Assembly (NCBI GenBank): GCA_002633005.1
Contig: NMRA01000393.1
Location: forward strand, 329,833-393,832
Direction: 5' to 3'
Source: Phoronis australis
Taxonomy: Eukaryota > Phoronida > Phoronidae
Length of the DNA stretch: 64,000 bases
Positions 49,967 through 60,138 of this stretch are shown here, in pieces. Position 1 is the first letter of the stretch. Each line of letters begins with the position of its first letter. The position numbers and the translations under genes are program-made. The notes under the pieces were generated by a model. The model was not told the origin of the DNA. It made no database searches and saw only the letters and a program-made list of their open reading frames with translations.

Positions 49967-50080
49967 TCATTTAATAAAGCAAGCAGCATCAAATCAATGC
50001 TTTGTCATTTAATAAAGCAAGCAGCATCAAATCAATGCTTTGTCATTTAATAAAGCAAGCAGCATCAAATCAATGCTTTG
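49967..50080. repeat. 38-bp perfect triplication
   Basis: Three identical 38-bp copies contain tcatttaataaagcaagcag. They are followed by a 29-bp unit present about twice (cattttatgcgcccctgacg and a diverged copy). The perfect identity implies recent origin. Confidence 0.9.
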
Positions 50081-50519
50081 TCATTTTATGCGCCCCTGAC
50101 GAGTCCTTCCCATTTTATACACTCCTGACAAGTCCTTCCCATTTTCGAACAGGTTCGCACCCCTAGTGGTTATTTTTAAAGCTAACAAACAACTGTGGGA
50201 ACATACCGTTTTTCTTGCATTTGTGGGTGCATTTCAATGCCTTGCTTGCTCTTTTTAAGCCCTATATCATAGCAACTACAGGAAGAGCTTTTGAAAAACA
50301 AAAAGAGATCTACTTCGGCAATTATTAAGGTATCCAAAATGATGGATATGTTTGTGTAGGCCATGACTAGAACCTCGTGAATTGTTACCAACATGTCTGT
50401 GATGGTGTACATGCTCTTTCAATGCTTTTGTTTGCCACTTGTCCTGTAATATCATATACACTACTTATCTTGGGTATATCAACTTATGGAGGGATTTGCT
50501 TAAAGGTGAACTGCCTCTG

Positions 50520-51000
50520 ATTAAGGTTATGACTTACCTTACCATGCATGTTTTTAGCCAAACCATTGATTTAATTTTGTAAAAAGGTTGTAGAAGTTGG
50601 TTTGATACTTTTACCAATCTGCCATTTACTGGGTCATATGATCATGACAAATGATCATGTCACATGATCTTGTATGTTTGAGTAAAATGTAGCTGTTGAG
50701 AAAGGTGCATTGATAGTAAAATGACATAACCAAGTTTTATTTGATATAAATGTTTAACATAAAAATTCAAAAATGCTGTAAGTTTTCTAAGTTCTTTTCA
50801 TGAAACCGTTTGATTTTTATCTAGAGAATCATAAAAATCCTATTTTTGAAGCCCCAACAGCGTTTTAGAGAACAATGCATAAAACATAACATAGTACCTG
50901 AAAATTTCATATGAATCGAATGATAACTTTTCTGAGATATGATGTTTCAAAGTTAGCCGATTTTAAACACTTTTCTAGGGTCCTTTAAATGTAACGTTAA
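50520..51000 (+). repeat. dispersed repeat family R2, copy 4
   Basis: It shares ccaatctgccatttactggg with copy 1 (ccagtctgccatttagtggg) and cctgaaaatttcatatgaat plus gatatgatgtttcaaag with copy 2. Confidence 0.6.
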
Positions 51001-51564
51001 ATTCATTGCAACTTTGAATTGTTAGTACCTTTCATAGACCATGATGACCAATAACTTGGTGGAAATGTTCCTAGTTAAGGTCAAACTTTTAGAACATGAT
51101 GGCCCTTATTTGCCATGACAACCCCTGAACTGACCACCCAGCATGGTGCTTGGGGCTAACTCAAAGTGGCCTGTAACTTCCAGAAGTCTTTAATTTACTG
51201 CAAATAATGATAAATCTTGTGTAAATTTTTGCTCAAGATGGAGTGCACAGAGCTTGTGATTTTCATTACGAACAGTTTGTGTTTTTAGTTAATGTGTTTT
51301 GATTTCTAATTTGCTACCACTCATTTGATGTGGTGTACATGCAGAACTGCAGCAAAACACTTCACACGGGATTCTGTAAACCTTAACATGTGTGATACTT
51401 ATGTCTTAAAGCCCAGGTTTATGAATATCATAATGCTGTTTTATCGTGATAGAAATGGTAGCGAAGGTGATTATTCTCATTTTTCACTCTTTTGAAGACC
51501 TAGAAGGTCTAAGCCTCTCAAATTGATGAAAAGTCTTGTCTAGTTTGTATGGTTGTGTTCTGCT

Positions 51565-51904
51565 ACATGTTACCATAGGACAACTTGCAAGTTGCTCCCG
51601 TTCAATCGAGCGTCAACGCTACACACCCTACACCATGCCATGAATATGGCGCAAAAATTAGTAGACGCCCCTTTGTGCGTAACTGAACAAGTGTGTATCT
51701 GGTATTTACTTCGGCCCTGCTAACGGGTTTGCGTCCATACTGCAGCTTGCGCTGGTGCAAGTTACCTTAGAACAAGTCACCCTGCCTCGATAACGGGATA
51801 AGTTGTGACGTGTGTTACGTTGTCCAGTGCAAGTAGCGTCAGCACTATTGTTAAATGCAGAAACTAAACTCATTCCAGGAGTAACTTGTGCTAAGGTAAC
51901 TTGT
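51565..51904. mobile_element. MITE-like element, 340 bp, with relative near 61.9 kb
   Basis: Terminal inverted repeats of about 22 bp, acatgttaccataggacaac at the left and the complement of acaagttaccttagcacaag at the right, match at 18 of 22 positions. A third copy of the terminal motif lies inside (51758-51780). The interior is CpG-rich and has no transposase. The right end (actcattccaggagtaactt) recurs at 61887-61908 with one mismatch, which supports a dispersed family. Confidence 0.6.
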
Positions 51905-54659
51905 ATGTAATGAAAATGGCACTTAAGTTCCCGAAATCTCTAAGACTGCACCACCCTCATTTTGTGTCATGCCCTTATTAGGTCATGCCAAAGTCATTAA
52001 CGTCCAACTTACAGTGTCAATGGTGTCATTGTAATTAGAAATGTTAACTTTCTGCATTAAAAACACACTGAAGCAGCACATGATTGTTAAATGACACTGC
52101 GTGGGGCGTGGGGCGTAGTATCTGTTTTAGCAATGACATAGTTCTGTATGCTCAGTTGTCCAAATTCACATTTATCAGCAGCACTGAGCTTCATTAACTT
52201 AAGAATGTTGATAGTTTCTGCAGCTACTGACTAAAGTTAGTTAACGTTCTTCCTCTTTGTTGAGTGCTGGTTAAACCAACTATGCCTTGATTTTTTGAGT
52301 CCTGGGATATTTTAAAATAGACCAACACTACTCACTGCATACCAACGCAACCATTATTTACAAAACCACACTGTGTTGTTGTGATTATTTCAATACACAT
52401 TACACATACTTTCATCCTGTTTCCAGACTGAAAATTGAAGTAGGAAAATGGCTCAATGCCATAACGTGACACACCTCAGTAGCTCAGCATATTACTCACA
52501 CTACCAAGTGAATTAAGTCTGCATGTCTAATGTGCCAGACTGATGGATCAATCATGGTGCACTCTTTTACTTACCTGGACTAATTAATATCAGTTGACTC
52601 ATCCCAGTAGTTACATTATGGTTGAAGTCAATTGAGCAACTGCTGTGACTCAACCCAGCCTTGTTTGTTGTTACTAATGGTTAAACGGTTGTAGTGAGAT
52701 GATGAAAGGAATGAGGAGTCTTATTGCTTTTGATGTTGGAAGCAGGGTCCACTTTACTATATTTTGACACTTTATTGGTGTATTCATTTTAAAATATGAT
52801 CACCAGGTTTTTGGTTACTTAATTTGACTTCTCATGTTCTCATATTTGAATTTTAACTGGGTATAGAGAATTCGACCCAAACAATACATGAGCTGGGTAG
52901 GTAAAGCTGCACTTTTGCTCCTTAGCCCATTGAGGACATGTCATAAAACACCTGAAGTTTGCTGATGTCAGACGGTCCACTACCCTCCACTGAGTTCATT
53001 TTCTTTCTTCCCAAATTTTTAATGCATTTGTTCTGTGGGCAATAGTCGTTTTCATGAAGGTGTGCTGCATTTTGAGAGCCAATTTTTGCCACTGAAAAAC
53101 AGCCATCACACTGGTTCTCAAAATCCATTACGCCTGTAATTGACTAATGCCACTCTGTGTTTTATATGTTTGTTTGAAATTGCTGACATAAGCAATTTAG
53201 AACCTTCTTGTCAAGCGGCCAATAGACCTTGTAATACAGGCTTTGATTGGTCACATCCTTGACTAGTTGGCTTGTTGCCAGGCATTCTCTTTCAGTCTAA
53301 GATGCTGATTGTCTTCTTTAGCCTCAGGCTTGAAATAGGAGCTCTTAACACCATGAGAATGGTCCTTAGACCCACAATTGTTTGCAACTGGCTGATTGCC
53401 AGCTCTTTGTGAAAGATGTTCACCTCTTGGTTTTGTGTGTCAGATGGATTGTGTGTTATCTAGATGCATTAGCAGCTGTTGGATGGACACCAAGGCTTTG
53501 CTGTGTAATGCCAGCAGTCATAATATAGACAGATGTTGCATCAGCTGTATGCCACTAATGGGTGTAGGGGTACTGAATGTAGGGATGTGTCTGATGGCTT
53601 TTTGGGCATCTGGTTACATGTCTCACCAGAGACTGCTTACCACTAATGGGTGTGGGGGGACTGATTGTAGGGATGTGCCTGATGGCTCTTGGGCATCTGG
53701 TTACTTGCCTCACTGCTTCTAATGTCATAATTTTTAATACCCCATTTACACTTAAAACTTTAAATCTATTTAAAATTGGATGGGGGTTCAAATCAATTTA
53801 TGAATCAATTTTGTGTACATAAATGCAAGCAGCTATCGATTCAGTGTGGACTCTGTCTTGGAGGTATTTTCATATTGATTTCACATAAACTGCTTCTTAT
53901 TCTGTGAAGTGCAAATGCATAATCAAGCTGATTTGACTTAAGAGGGGTGTTGTCATTTACTTGGGTGTGCAGATCAAGATTTCTGTGCCTAGTTGCAAAA
54001 ACAGTCTCAATGACTCCCTACATCTTTTTCATATTTGTAATACTTTTCTATCATTTTATCTTGATTGACTTATGATTTTTCCTAATAACATAAGTGAAAC
54101 AGTCCTTAGTTCAACGAAAATGAATAGGTACTTAGACCTTATGGTAGAGTTCACTCTCAGCCAGAATTGACTCGGATAGTGATATTAAAACTGCATAAGA
54201 AAGGACAATCGATGTTTTCACAAGTCGACATTACGCAGTCTATTTAGGGAAGATAAAGAGTCCCTATTTGGGACTGTTTCATATAACTGGGCACTAGCGT
54301 CTACCTTTGTCTAAGATTTCCTTCATTATTAAAGTTTCATATTCTCTGGTTTCACCAGTTTTCAACCAACAACAAATCAAATAAAAAAATAAGTAAGTGT
54401 GATAACGATTGGGTTACCTGCCACTTATGAGAGGATGTTGTTGACATGAGTGTGACAAGTGCGCATAATTCTTACAGCAGACAGTGGAACATCTAAACCA
54501 ACTTTGTCTTTGTTGTGTGAACCAGAGATTTAGTGACTCACGCTTGATAGATCACAATAAATCGTTTTCAAACTTCAGTATACACTGGATGGAAAATCCT
54601 TCCTATTCAGGGGAATACACATATTTACACTACACGCTCCTAGTGCTTCAGAAACAACA
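51905..54659 (+). other. non-coding (probable intron) with 88-bp duplication at 53552-53712
   Basis: An imperfect tandem duplication with an 88-bp period runs from 53552 to about 53712; both copies start ccactaatgggtgt and contain gggcatctggttac. Open frames on both strands over it (53396-53722, 53555-53791) are judged fortuitous. No other feature is supported. Confidence 0.5.
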
Positions 54660-54738
54660 ATGCGAGTACTAAAAGAAAGTGTTACAATGAAAGTATTAGC
54701 CATGCTTGTTGTGTTTTGTGTCTACATCAGCAAACTGG
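54660..54738 (+). CDS. alternative first coding exon of the SDR gene, hydrophobic N-terminus
   Basis: ATG at 54660 (acaATGC, purine at -3; no upstream in-frame ATG back to a stop at 54558) opens 26 codons plus one base before a consensus donor (ctgg|gtaagt). A second in-frame ATG lies at 54687. The peptide ends with a hydrophobic run, KVLAMLVVFCVYISKLG, that looks like a signal peptide or signal anchor. The last base (G|) joins the exon at 57082 in frame as GTG, giving G-V-ILVSGASGYIA. The reductase would then be tethered to a membrane, unlike typical soluble members. Without transcripts I cannot exclude that this small frame is fortuitous, but its phase, donor and position favour it. Confidence 0.55.
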
Positions 54739-57081
54739 GTAAGTCAAGTCGAGTGGTGTTGCTGTGTTGAAGAGAGTTCTTTGTCTTCTTAAATTTCACC
54801 TCATATCCTATGAGCTCACTTCACTCACCATAAGAGACTAACCAGTGAGGTAATGTCTAGCCAGAGTCTCAAATGAGTTATTTAAAAGACAGGAAGAAGT
54901 TGAACAACAATTAGCTGTTAATGTGGGAGGTCAGATCCATTCATTGTGTATAGAATTGATCTGTGTTCTTGGGGAGGGTGTGATAGTCCAACTGCAGAGT
55001 TTACCCTTGTGTTGAGACTGTCATAATGTTTCTAAATCCTTTGTATGTGAGTTGTTGGGATTAAGGAACAGCTGACATAAATTCACAAAAGTTGTCTTTT
55101 AAGGTAAAATAATCCAATTTCACACAATCTCTGGAATTTGGGACACAGAAACTCCCGGAAAAAAATAATTTTCTTGATTCTGGAATTTGGGACAAGGGCG
55201 ATTTTAGCGCACACCATATTTCTCAAATGTCAGAAAATGTGTGTAATTTTGTCATCTTTTTGGTGCTTCTTGAGTTTCGGACAAATATTTATTGTCTATT
55301 TCAAGAATTTGGGACAAGCCCTGACTTTAAGCAAAAAATTTTTCAGTGTCCTTCATTGTAGATTTTTTACCGAATGGTGATGAAGACCACACCAATAGAT
55401 GGAGCTGCTGTCTTTAAGTTACATGTACATATCACTAATTTGGAAATGAAAAGCAATTAATCCAGCATTTAATTCTAATACAGTAACCCTTTGTATAACC
55501 TTTTGTATAATTTACATCTTAGGACGTCTCTTGTGGTGTCTGGTCATGTGATTTCACACCTTGTGGTGTCGGGTCCTGTGATGTCACACCTTGTGGTGGC
55601 TCCATGACTAATAATTTGTACTGTTAGTTCTACTTTCTTTGCAAATATTCATATTCCGTAGATGGGACTGTGTTCCTGGACCTATTATATGGTCACACCT
55701 AGTGTGAATGTAGGTACCCATGTGATCAAGAGATATGTGTGCACAACAAAAGCAAACAAACGACTCGGTTATGGAATGCAAAACTTTATTGCACAACTGC
55801 TACTGGAAACTAAAAAAGCCTCAAAGAAGTGCAGAGGAAGGGAACTGGTGCAAGTTGAGATATATAAATCCTAACCAGTGTGCATAATTCTACAAATGCA
55901 AGACCCTCGTGATATACTGAAAGGGAATGGAAACTTCTCTAGCTTTTCCAAATAATTTAACATTCTAGCCTCTCATACCAGTCAAATCAGTGGTTGCCAT
56001 TTTTCTGGTGTCATGACACAAATTTACCTACCAAACACTTGTTTGATTTTGCTTTTTTTTTGTGATTTTACTGTCCTGGTAAGCCAGTTGGTTTTACTGA
56101 ATATCTAGAGTACATAAATCACAACTAACCCTTGGCAGTGGTGAAAACGTAACTAGTGTAATGCCTAGGTAAGTATATGAAGCAGGAAATGACAGTGGTG
56201 GATCTCATGAGGAGGTCCCAACATATTTCATTTTGTGATATTTGTACACAAACCCTAACCCCCCCCCCCCCAAATGCACCAGTCAGACAGCAGTGGTAAC
56301 TGTCCCACTGGGTATAATTTAAACTGTATTAGGCACTGTGTATTGCATTATGTGTATTGGTCAGTGTGTTTTGTGCAATGTGTATTGGGCATTGACCAAT
56401 GAATGAACCTGCTCACCTTGTGAGTTTCAATTAGTCAATGAATTTCAGGAAGGAAGAGCACTGAATATTTTTATTGTTTTGCAAATTATACACCATCGTA
56501 TAATATTCAAAACTGAAAAATTATATATGATCATAGAAAATTACTTCATCTTTGAATTTTCACACTTGAAGCACCCAAATTATTACTTCCGCATGTGGTA
56601 TGGTCTACTCAAACTCATACTTAATTTATGTCTTGTTAGCTTGCAGAGATTCACATCAAGGACAAATATAATGTAATGTTTCAAATGGAGGTCACTTGTA
56701 CTTTAGGTTGAGGCACATAGAGAAAAGAATTTGTGGGTTTGAAATAGTTGAGCTATGAAAATGTTCTGTGGAATCTTGTAATATCATGTTCTGTGGAATC
56801 TTGTAATATCATGATGTGAATTTCTTGTAATATCTTGTAATATCATGATGTGAATTTCTTGTAATATCATGATGTGAATTTCTTATAATATCTTGTAATA
56901 TCATGATGTGAATTTCTTGTAATATCTTGTAATATCATGATGTGAATTTCTTGTAATATCTTGTAATATCATGATGTGAATTTCTCCAAAACAATGTCAG
57001 TGTATGTTCCATTGTGGCATGATTAATATTAAAATAACTGAATCTCCACTTGTTCACTTTTCACATTTTCTATTTCCCTAG
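54739..57081 (+). other. intron before the first Rossmann exon; two minisatellites
   Basis: It contains a 30-bp repeat, about 2.3 copies, at 55530-55599 (cttgtggtgtctggtcatgt), a C13 run at 56259-56271, and an irregular ~34-bp array at 56761-56982 built from ttgtaatatcatgatgtgaa units. No exon is evident. Confidence 0.6.
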
Positions 57082-57283
57082 TGATCTTGGTGTCTGGTGC
57101 CTCTGGTTACATTGCTTCACACATTGTCAAGTTCCTACTTGAGGATGGACAGCGTGTGCGTGGCACTGTACGCAGCCTGGAGAATGAAGAGAAGGTGAAG
57201 CCCCTGCGAGAGCTGTGCCCGGAGGCAGAGAACCCCCTGGAGCTGGTGGAGGCTGATCTGACCAAGCCTGAGACATGGGAGGG
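57082..57283 (+). CDS. SDR exon 2: NADP-binding Rossmann start
   Basis: Acceptor tatttccctag, donor ggagg|gtaaga, phase 1 in and phase 2 out. It encodes residues 27-93 (numbering from the 54660 start): beta-1 with the glycine motif GASGYIA (32-38), then GTVRSL with R57 at the position that binds the NADP 2'-phosphate in dihydroflavonol reductases, and VEADL (82-86). The sequence is typical of the extended SDR group that contains plant dihydroflavonol-4-reductase, phenylacetaldehyde and cinnamoyl-CoA reductases. Members reduce ketone, aldehyde or thioester carbonyls with NADPH. The animal substrates are unknown, so I give no gene name. The GC-rich coding stretch stands out from the AT-rich introns. 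Confidence 0.93.
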
Positions 57284-58533
57284 GTAAGATGGGTGGGGGA
57301 AGGGACTGTGTAGGCGTACTCAGGGCACAACCCTTATCAAGACTCTGTATCCAATGTCTCTTGTCATTTGTGTTCTGCCTGGGGTTGTCAATAGTCAACA
57401 ATCATAAAGAAATGTTTCAATATAATGCCATCTTGTAATGTGTTATTGATATAACTATTATTGTTTGAGCTGCTTGTGCTTAACTGCTCGGTCTTCTACT
57501 GCTTTTGCCCACATGAAGCATTCTGTAACAGAATATGTAAAGCAGTTTTGTCCTGTAATCTGTGATGCTGTAGAACTCTCACCGGTATTCATGTACAAGG
57601 AGGAGTGTGATTGAAACAGACATGTGATGATTTATTTTCACAGTTACACCCAGCTATTACTACGGAGAAAAACAAACATAGATCAAATTACTTTTTGCAT
57701 GCATTGCAGCAGATAACAGCTAAATATGAAAATAATTAACAATTCTGGTTTTAGCCCTAAGTCAATAAGGAAAATACATATTAGAGATCAAGCTATAATC
57801 ATTTCATATTTATAACACAAGGTGTCTCAAAACTGTACTTGTACCTTAAATGACAATAACTGAATTAGTTATTTACTTTAGAACAATATTGCAGGTTTAA
57901 CTTTTATAGATGTAAAATAATTGAATTTTAAAATCAAAATAAATGTATTGTTTATTAACTTGAAAAAGGATTTATTGCCTTTAGATGTCTTTGACATTTT
58001 TTAATTTCCAGGAGCATAGTCTTCTCATATACACAAGTCATGTGACCTCTGGTGCATTCACTTTCAAAGCAAGATGTAACCTTATAGTAGGTCCGGACAC
58101 ACAGACTGGTCCATGTGAACTGAACAATTGTGCTGAAATTGAGTTACATTTTTGGGACACCCTGTATTTGCACAGTCAGTATCATCAATAAAAGCAAAAC
58201 ACACCAGATATGTGAACAACCAGTCACTCATTGCAGAGTCAAGGCCAGAGTTGTAGCATTGTAGGTGTGCTTTTGTTTTTCAAAGAGAGATAAATAACTA
58301 ATCAATTTCACTCATTAGAACTATGTTAAGTAGTGTCTATTTCAACACTTGCCTAGATCATTAAGCGTCTTGCCACCAACATGTAGGTCTCTCTGCACTG
58401 AATAACTACAGTTCCATTATCTCACACAGCTAATCTTGTGTTCTGACTCCTAGCTCCCTCTGTTGTATTGCCTTGAATCACTGTTCAGAATCTGTTGTGA
58501 GCTCCTCTTCACAGCCAGCTCCCTCTATTGTAG
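57284..58533 (+). other. SDR intron 2
   Basis: GT-AG intron. The + frame at 57985-58191 inside it shows no domain, and nothing else is notable. Confidence 0.7.
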
Positions 58534-58715
58534 TGTCTTGAAGGACTGTACCTATGTGATCCATGTGGCTAGCCCATTCCCACTCACCCAGCCTAAGGAT
58601 GAGAGTGAGGTAATCCAGCCTGCCGTTGAGGGCACACAGACTGTTCTCAAGGCATGTTCCGCAGCCAAGACGGTCAAGAGAGTGGTGCTGACAAGTTCCG
58701 TGGTTGCCATTAGAG
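58534..58715 (+). CDS. SDR exon 3: cofactor and catalytic-serine segment
   Basis: Acceptor ctctattgtag, donor tagag|gtcagt, phase 2 in and phase 1 out. It continues the domain as GVLKDCTYVIHVASPF (94-109), then a helix with VEGTQTVLKACS, and the strand KRVVLTSSVVAI (142-153). S148/S149 sits at the catalytic serine position of the SDR Ser-Tyr-Lys triad. HVASPF is a signature of the dihydroflavonol reductase-like group. The minus-strand frame beneath is a shadow. Confidence 0.94.
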
Positions 58716-59155
58716 GTCAGTAATGAGAGTGGACGCAGGTCACTCAATGACCTAGATATACCAATCACTAAAGCAAGAACATGAATGTGACTGCAATAGT
58801 AAACTGAAATTCATGGGGATTTTTCTCATTTATCATTTTCAGTTAGAGGAATTTGCTGCGCAATGCTTGTGCTGAGTGTTATATTATTGCCTGGATATAT
58901 TTGTGTAAATATAATGGGTCATTTGTCTCTCTCAAGGCTTGTAACTCAATGATCACTACATAAACCAACGAGCTGTAAAACTGACCATCTAAATTAAACC
59001 CGCTGTGGCTGTGATTGGTTAATGAGTCTTGCTTGAATAAGTGTGCTTACAATTCTATTTACAATAGAATAAAAGTTTTGAATCTAATCCACGTCATCTG
59101 TGCTTGACTGCAGATTTCTCCCTATCTAACTTACACCATCTCTGCACCATTGTAG
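58716..59155 (+). other. SDR intron 3 with two in-frame acceptors
   Basis: Short GT-AG intron. Two acceptors lie 42 nt apart, tgcag before 59114 and ttgtag before 59156. A branch-like ctaac and a pyrimidine tract lie between them. Confidence 0.7.
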
Positions 59156-59302
59156 ATTTCTCTCAAGCATCCAGCGACCCTAACATGGTGTACAATGAAG
59201 AGACCTGGACAGACACAGAGAGTCAGCCAGCAGTGACTGCATACGCCAAGAGTAAGACTCTGGCAGAAAAGGCAGCCTGGGACTTTATTAATGAGTTACC
59301 AG
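59156..59302 (+). CDS. SDR exon 4: active-site Tyr-Lys segment
   Basis: Phase 1 in and out, donor ccag|gtaagc. It encodes residues 155-203: DFSQASSDPNMVYNEETW, then the active-site helix TAYAKSKTLAEKAAWDF. Y184 and K188 form the YxxxK catalytic pair. An upstream acceptor would start the exon at 59114 and add 14 residues (DFSLSNLHHLCTIV) without changing frame. I favour the short form because family members have no such insert before this segment. Confidence 0.93.
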
Positions 59303-60049
59303 GTAAGCTTATCCAGATGTAGACGCTTTTACACGAGAAATAGTTGTTACCATGGCAGCGTCTATTGTTTGTCAGTAATGAAGAAGTCAAATTTCACCCG
59401 TACACTATTTCAAAGGGTTATTCCACTGACCTTGCATACCAATTTCAAAAAGCAAATTGTGTGTGAATGACCCCATTATTTACAAACCTCCAAAAAGTTC
59501 TACCATAAACGTTCTGATTAGCGGCCACGTTCACTTATCCGCCCATCCCCAGCTTTAGATGCATATGCAATTTAAACGCTCATTGCTCAGTTTAAAGCAC
59601 CCCTCTGCGATTTTTTAAGATTTCCACTTAAGTGCCCACCTCTTGGTTTAAAGCGCCCGTCCTCGACTTTTTAAGGTTGATGAGTAAGCGCCTAGTGCTA
59701 AGGAAACGTGCGATTCTCCGACTTTTAGATAAACATTGATGATAATGATGAGTGTATCCAAGACAGTGGTTTGGCAATGTGAAGTATTATATAACAAGTA
59801 ACAAATAGTTGTCCCAGACCATGCCTTTACTTCAAAATATAATACTTGGCAATGTGAAGTATTATATAACAAGTAACAAATAATTATCCCAGACCATGCA
59901 TTTACTTCAAAATATAATACTTGGCAATGTGAAGTATTATATAACAAGTAACAAATAATTGTCCCAGACCATGCATTTACTTCAAAATATAATACTTGGA
60001 TGCTTTGTCACTTTATTTTCCATATGTAAATGCTTTTCAATGCTTTCAG
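59303..60049 (+). other. SDR intron 4
   Basis: It contains remnants of the 'aagcgccc' dispersed repeat (about 59555-59700) and a 75-bp minisatellite (listed separately) ending 54 bp before exon 5. Confidence 0.7.
59771..59995. repeat. 75-bp minisatellite, 3 copies
   Basis: Three copies of a 75-bp unit (ttggcaatgtgaagtattat ... ttcaaaatataatac) lie directly upstream of the exon 5 acceptor region. Frames on both strands over it are artefacts. Confidence 0.9.
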
Positions 60050-60138
60050 ATGACGAGAAGTTTGAACTTGCGGTAATCAATCCTGCCTATGTGATTGGAC
60101 CAGTATTAAGCGGTGCTAACCACTGTACAAGTATGGAG
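60050..60138 (+). CDS. SDR exon 5: NPAYVIGP substrate-loop segment
   Basis: Acceptor tcaatgctttcag, donor atggag|gtaatg, phase 1 in and 0 out. It encodes residues 204-233, including FELAVINPAYVIGPVLSG and ending in NHCTSME. The NP..V.GP motif follows the active-site helix in extended SDRs and lines the cofactor nicotinamide and substrate pocket. The 29 full codons match the family without gaps. Confidence 0.93.
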
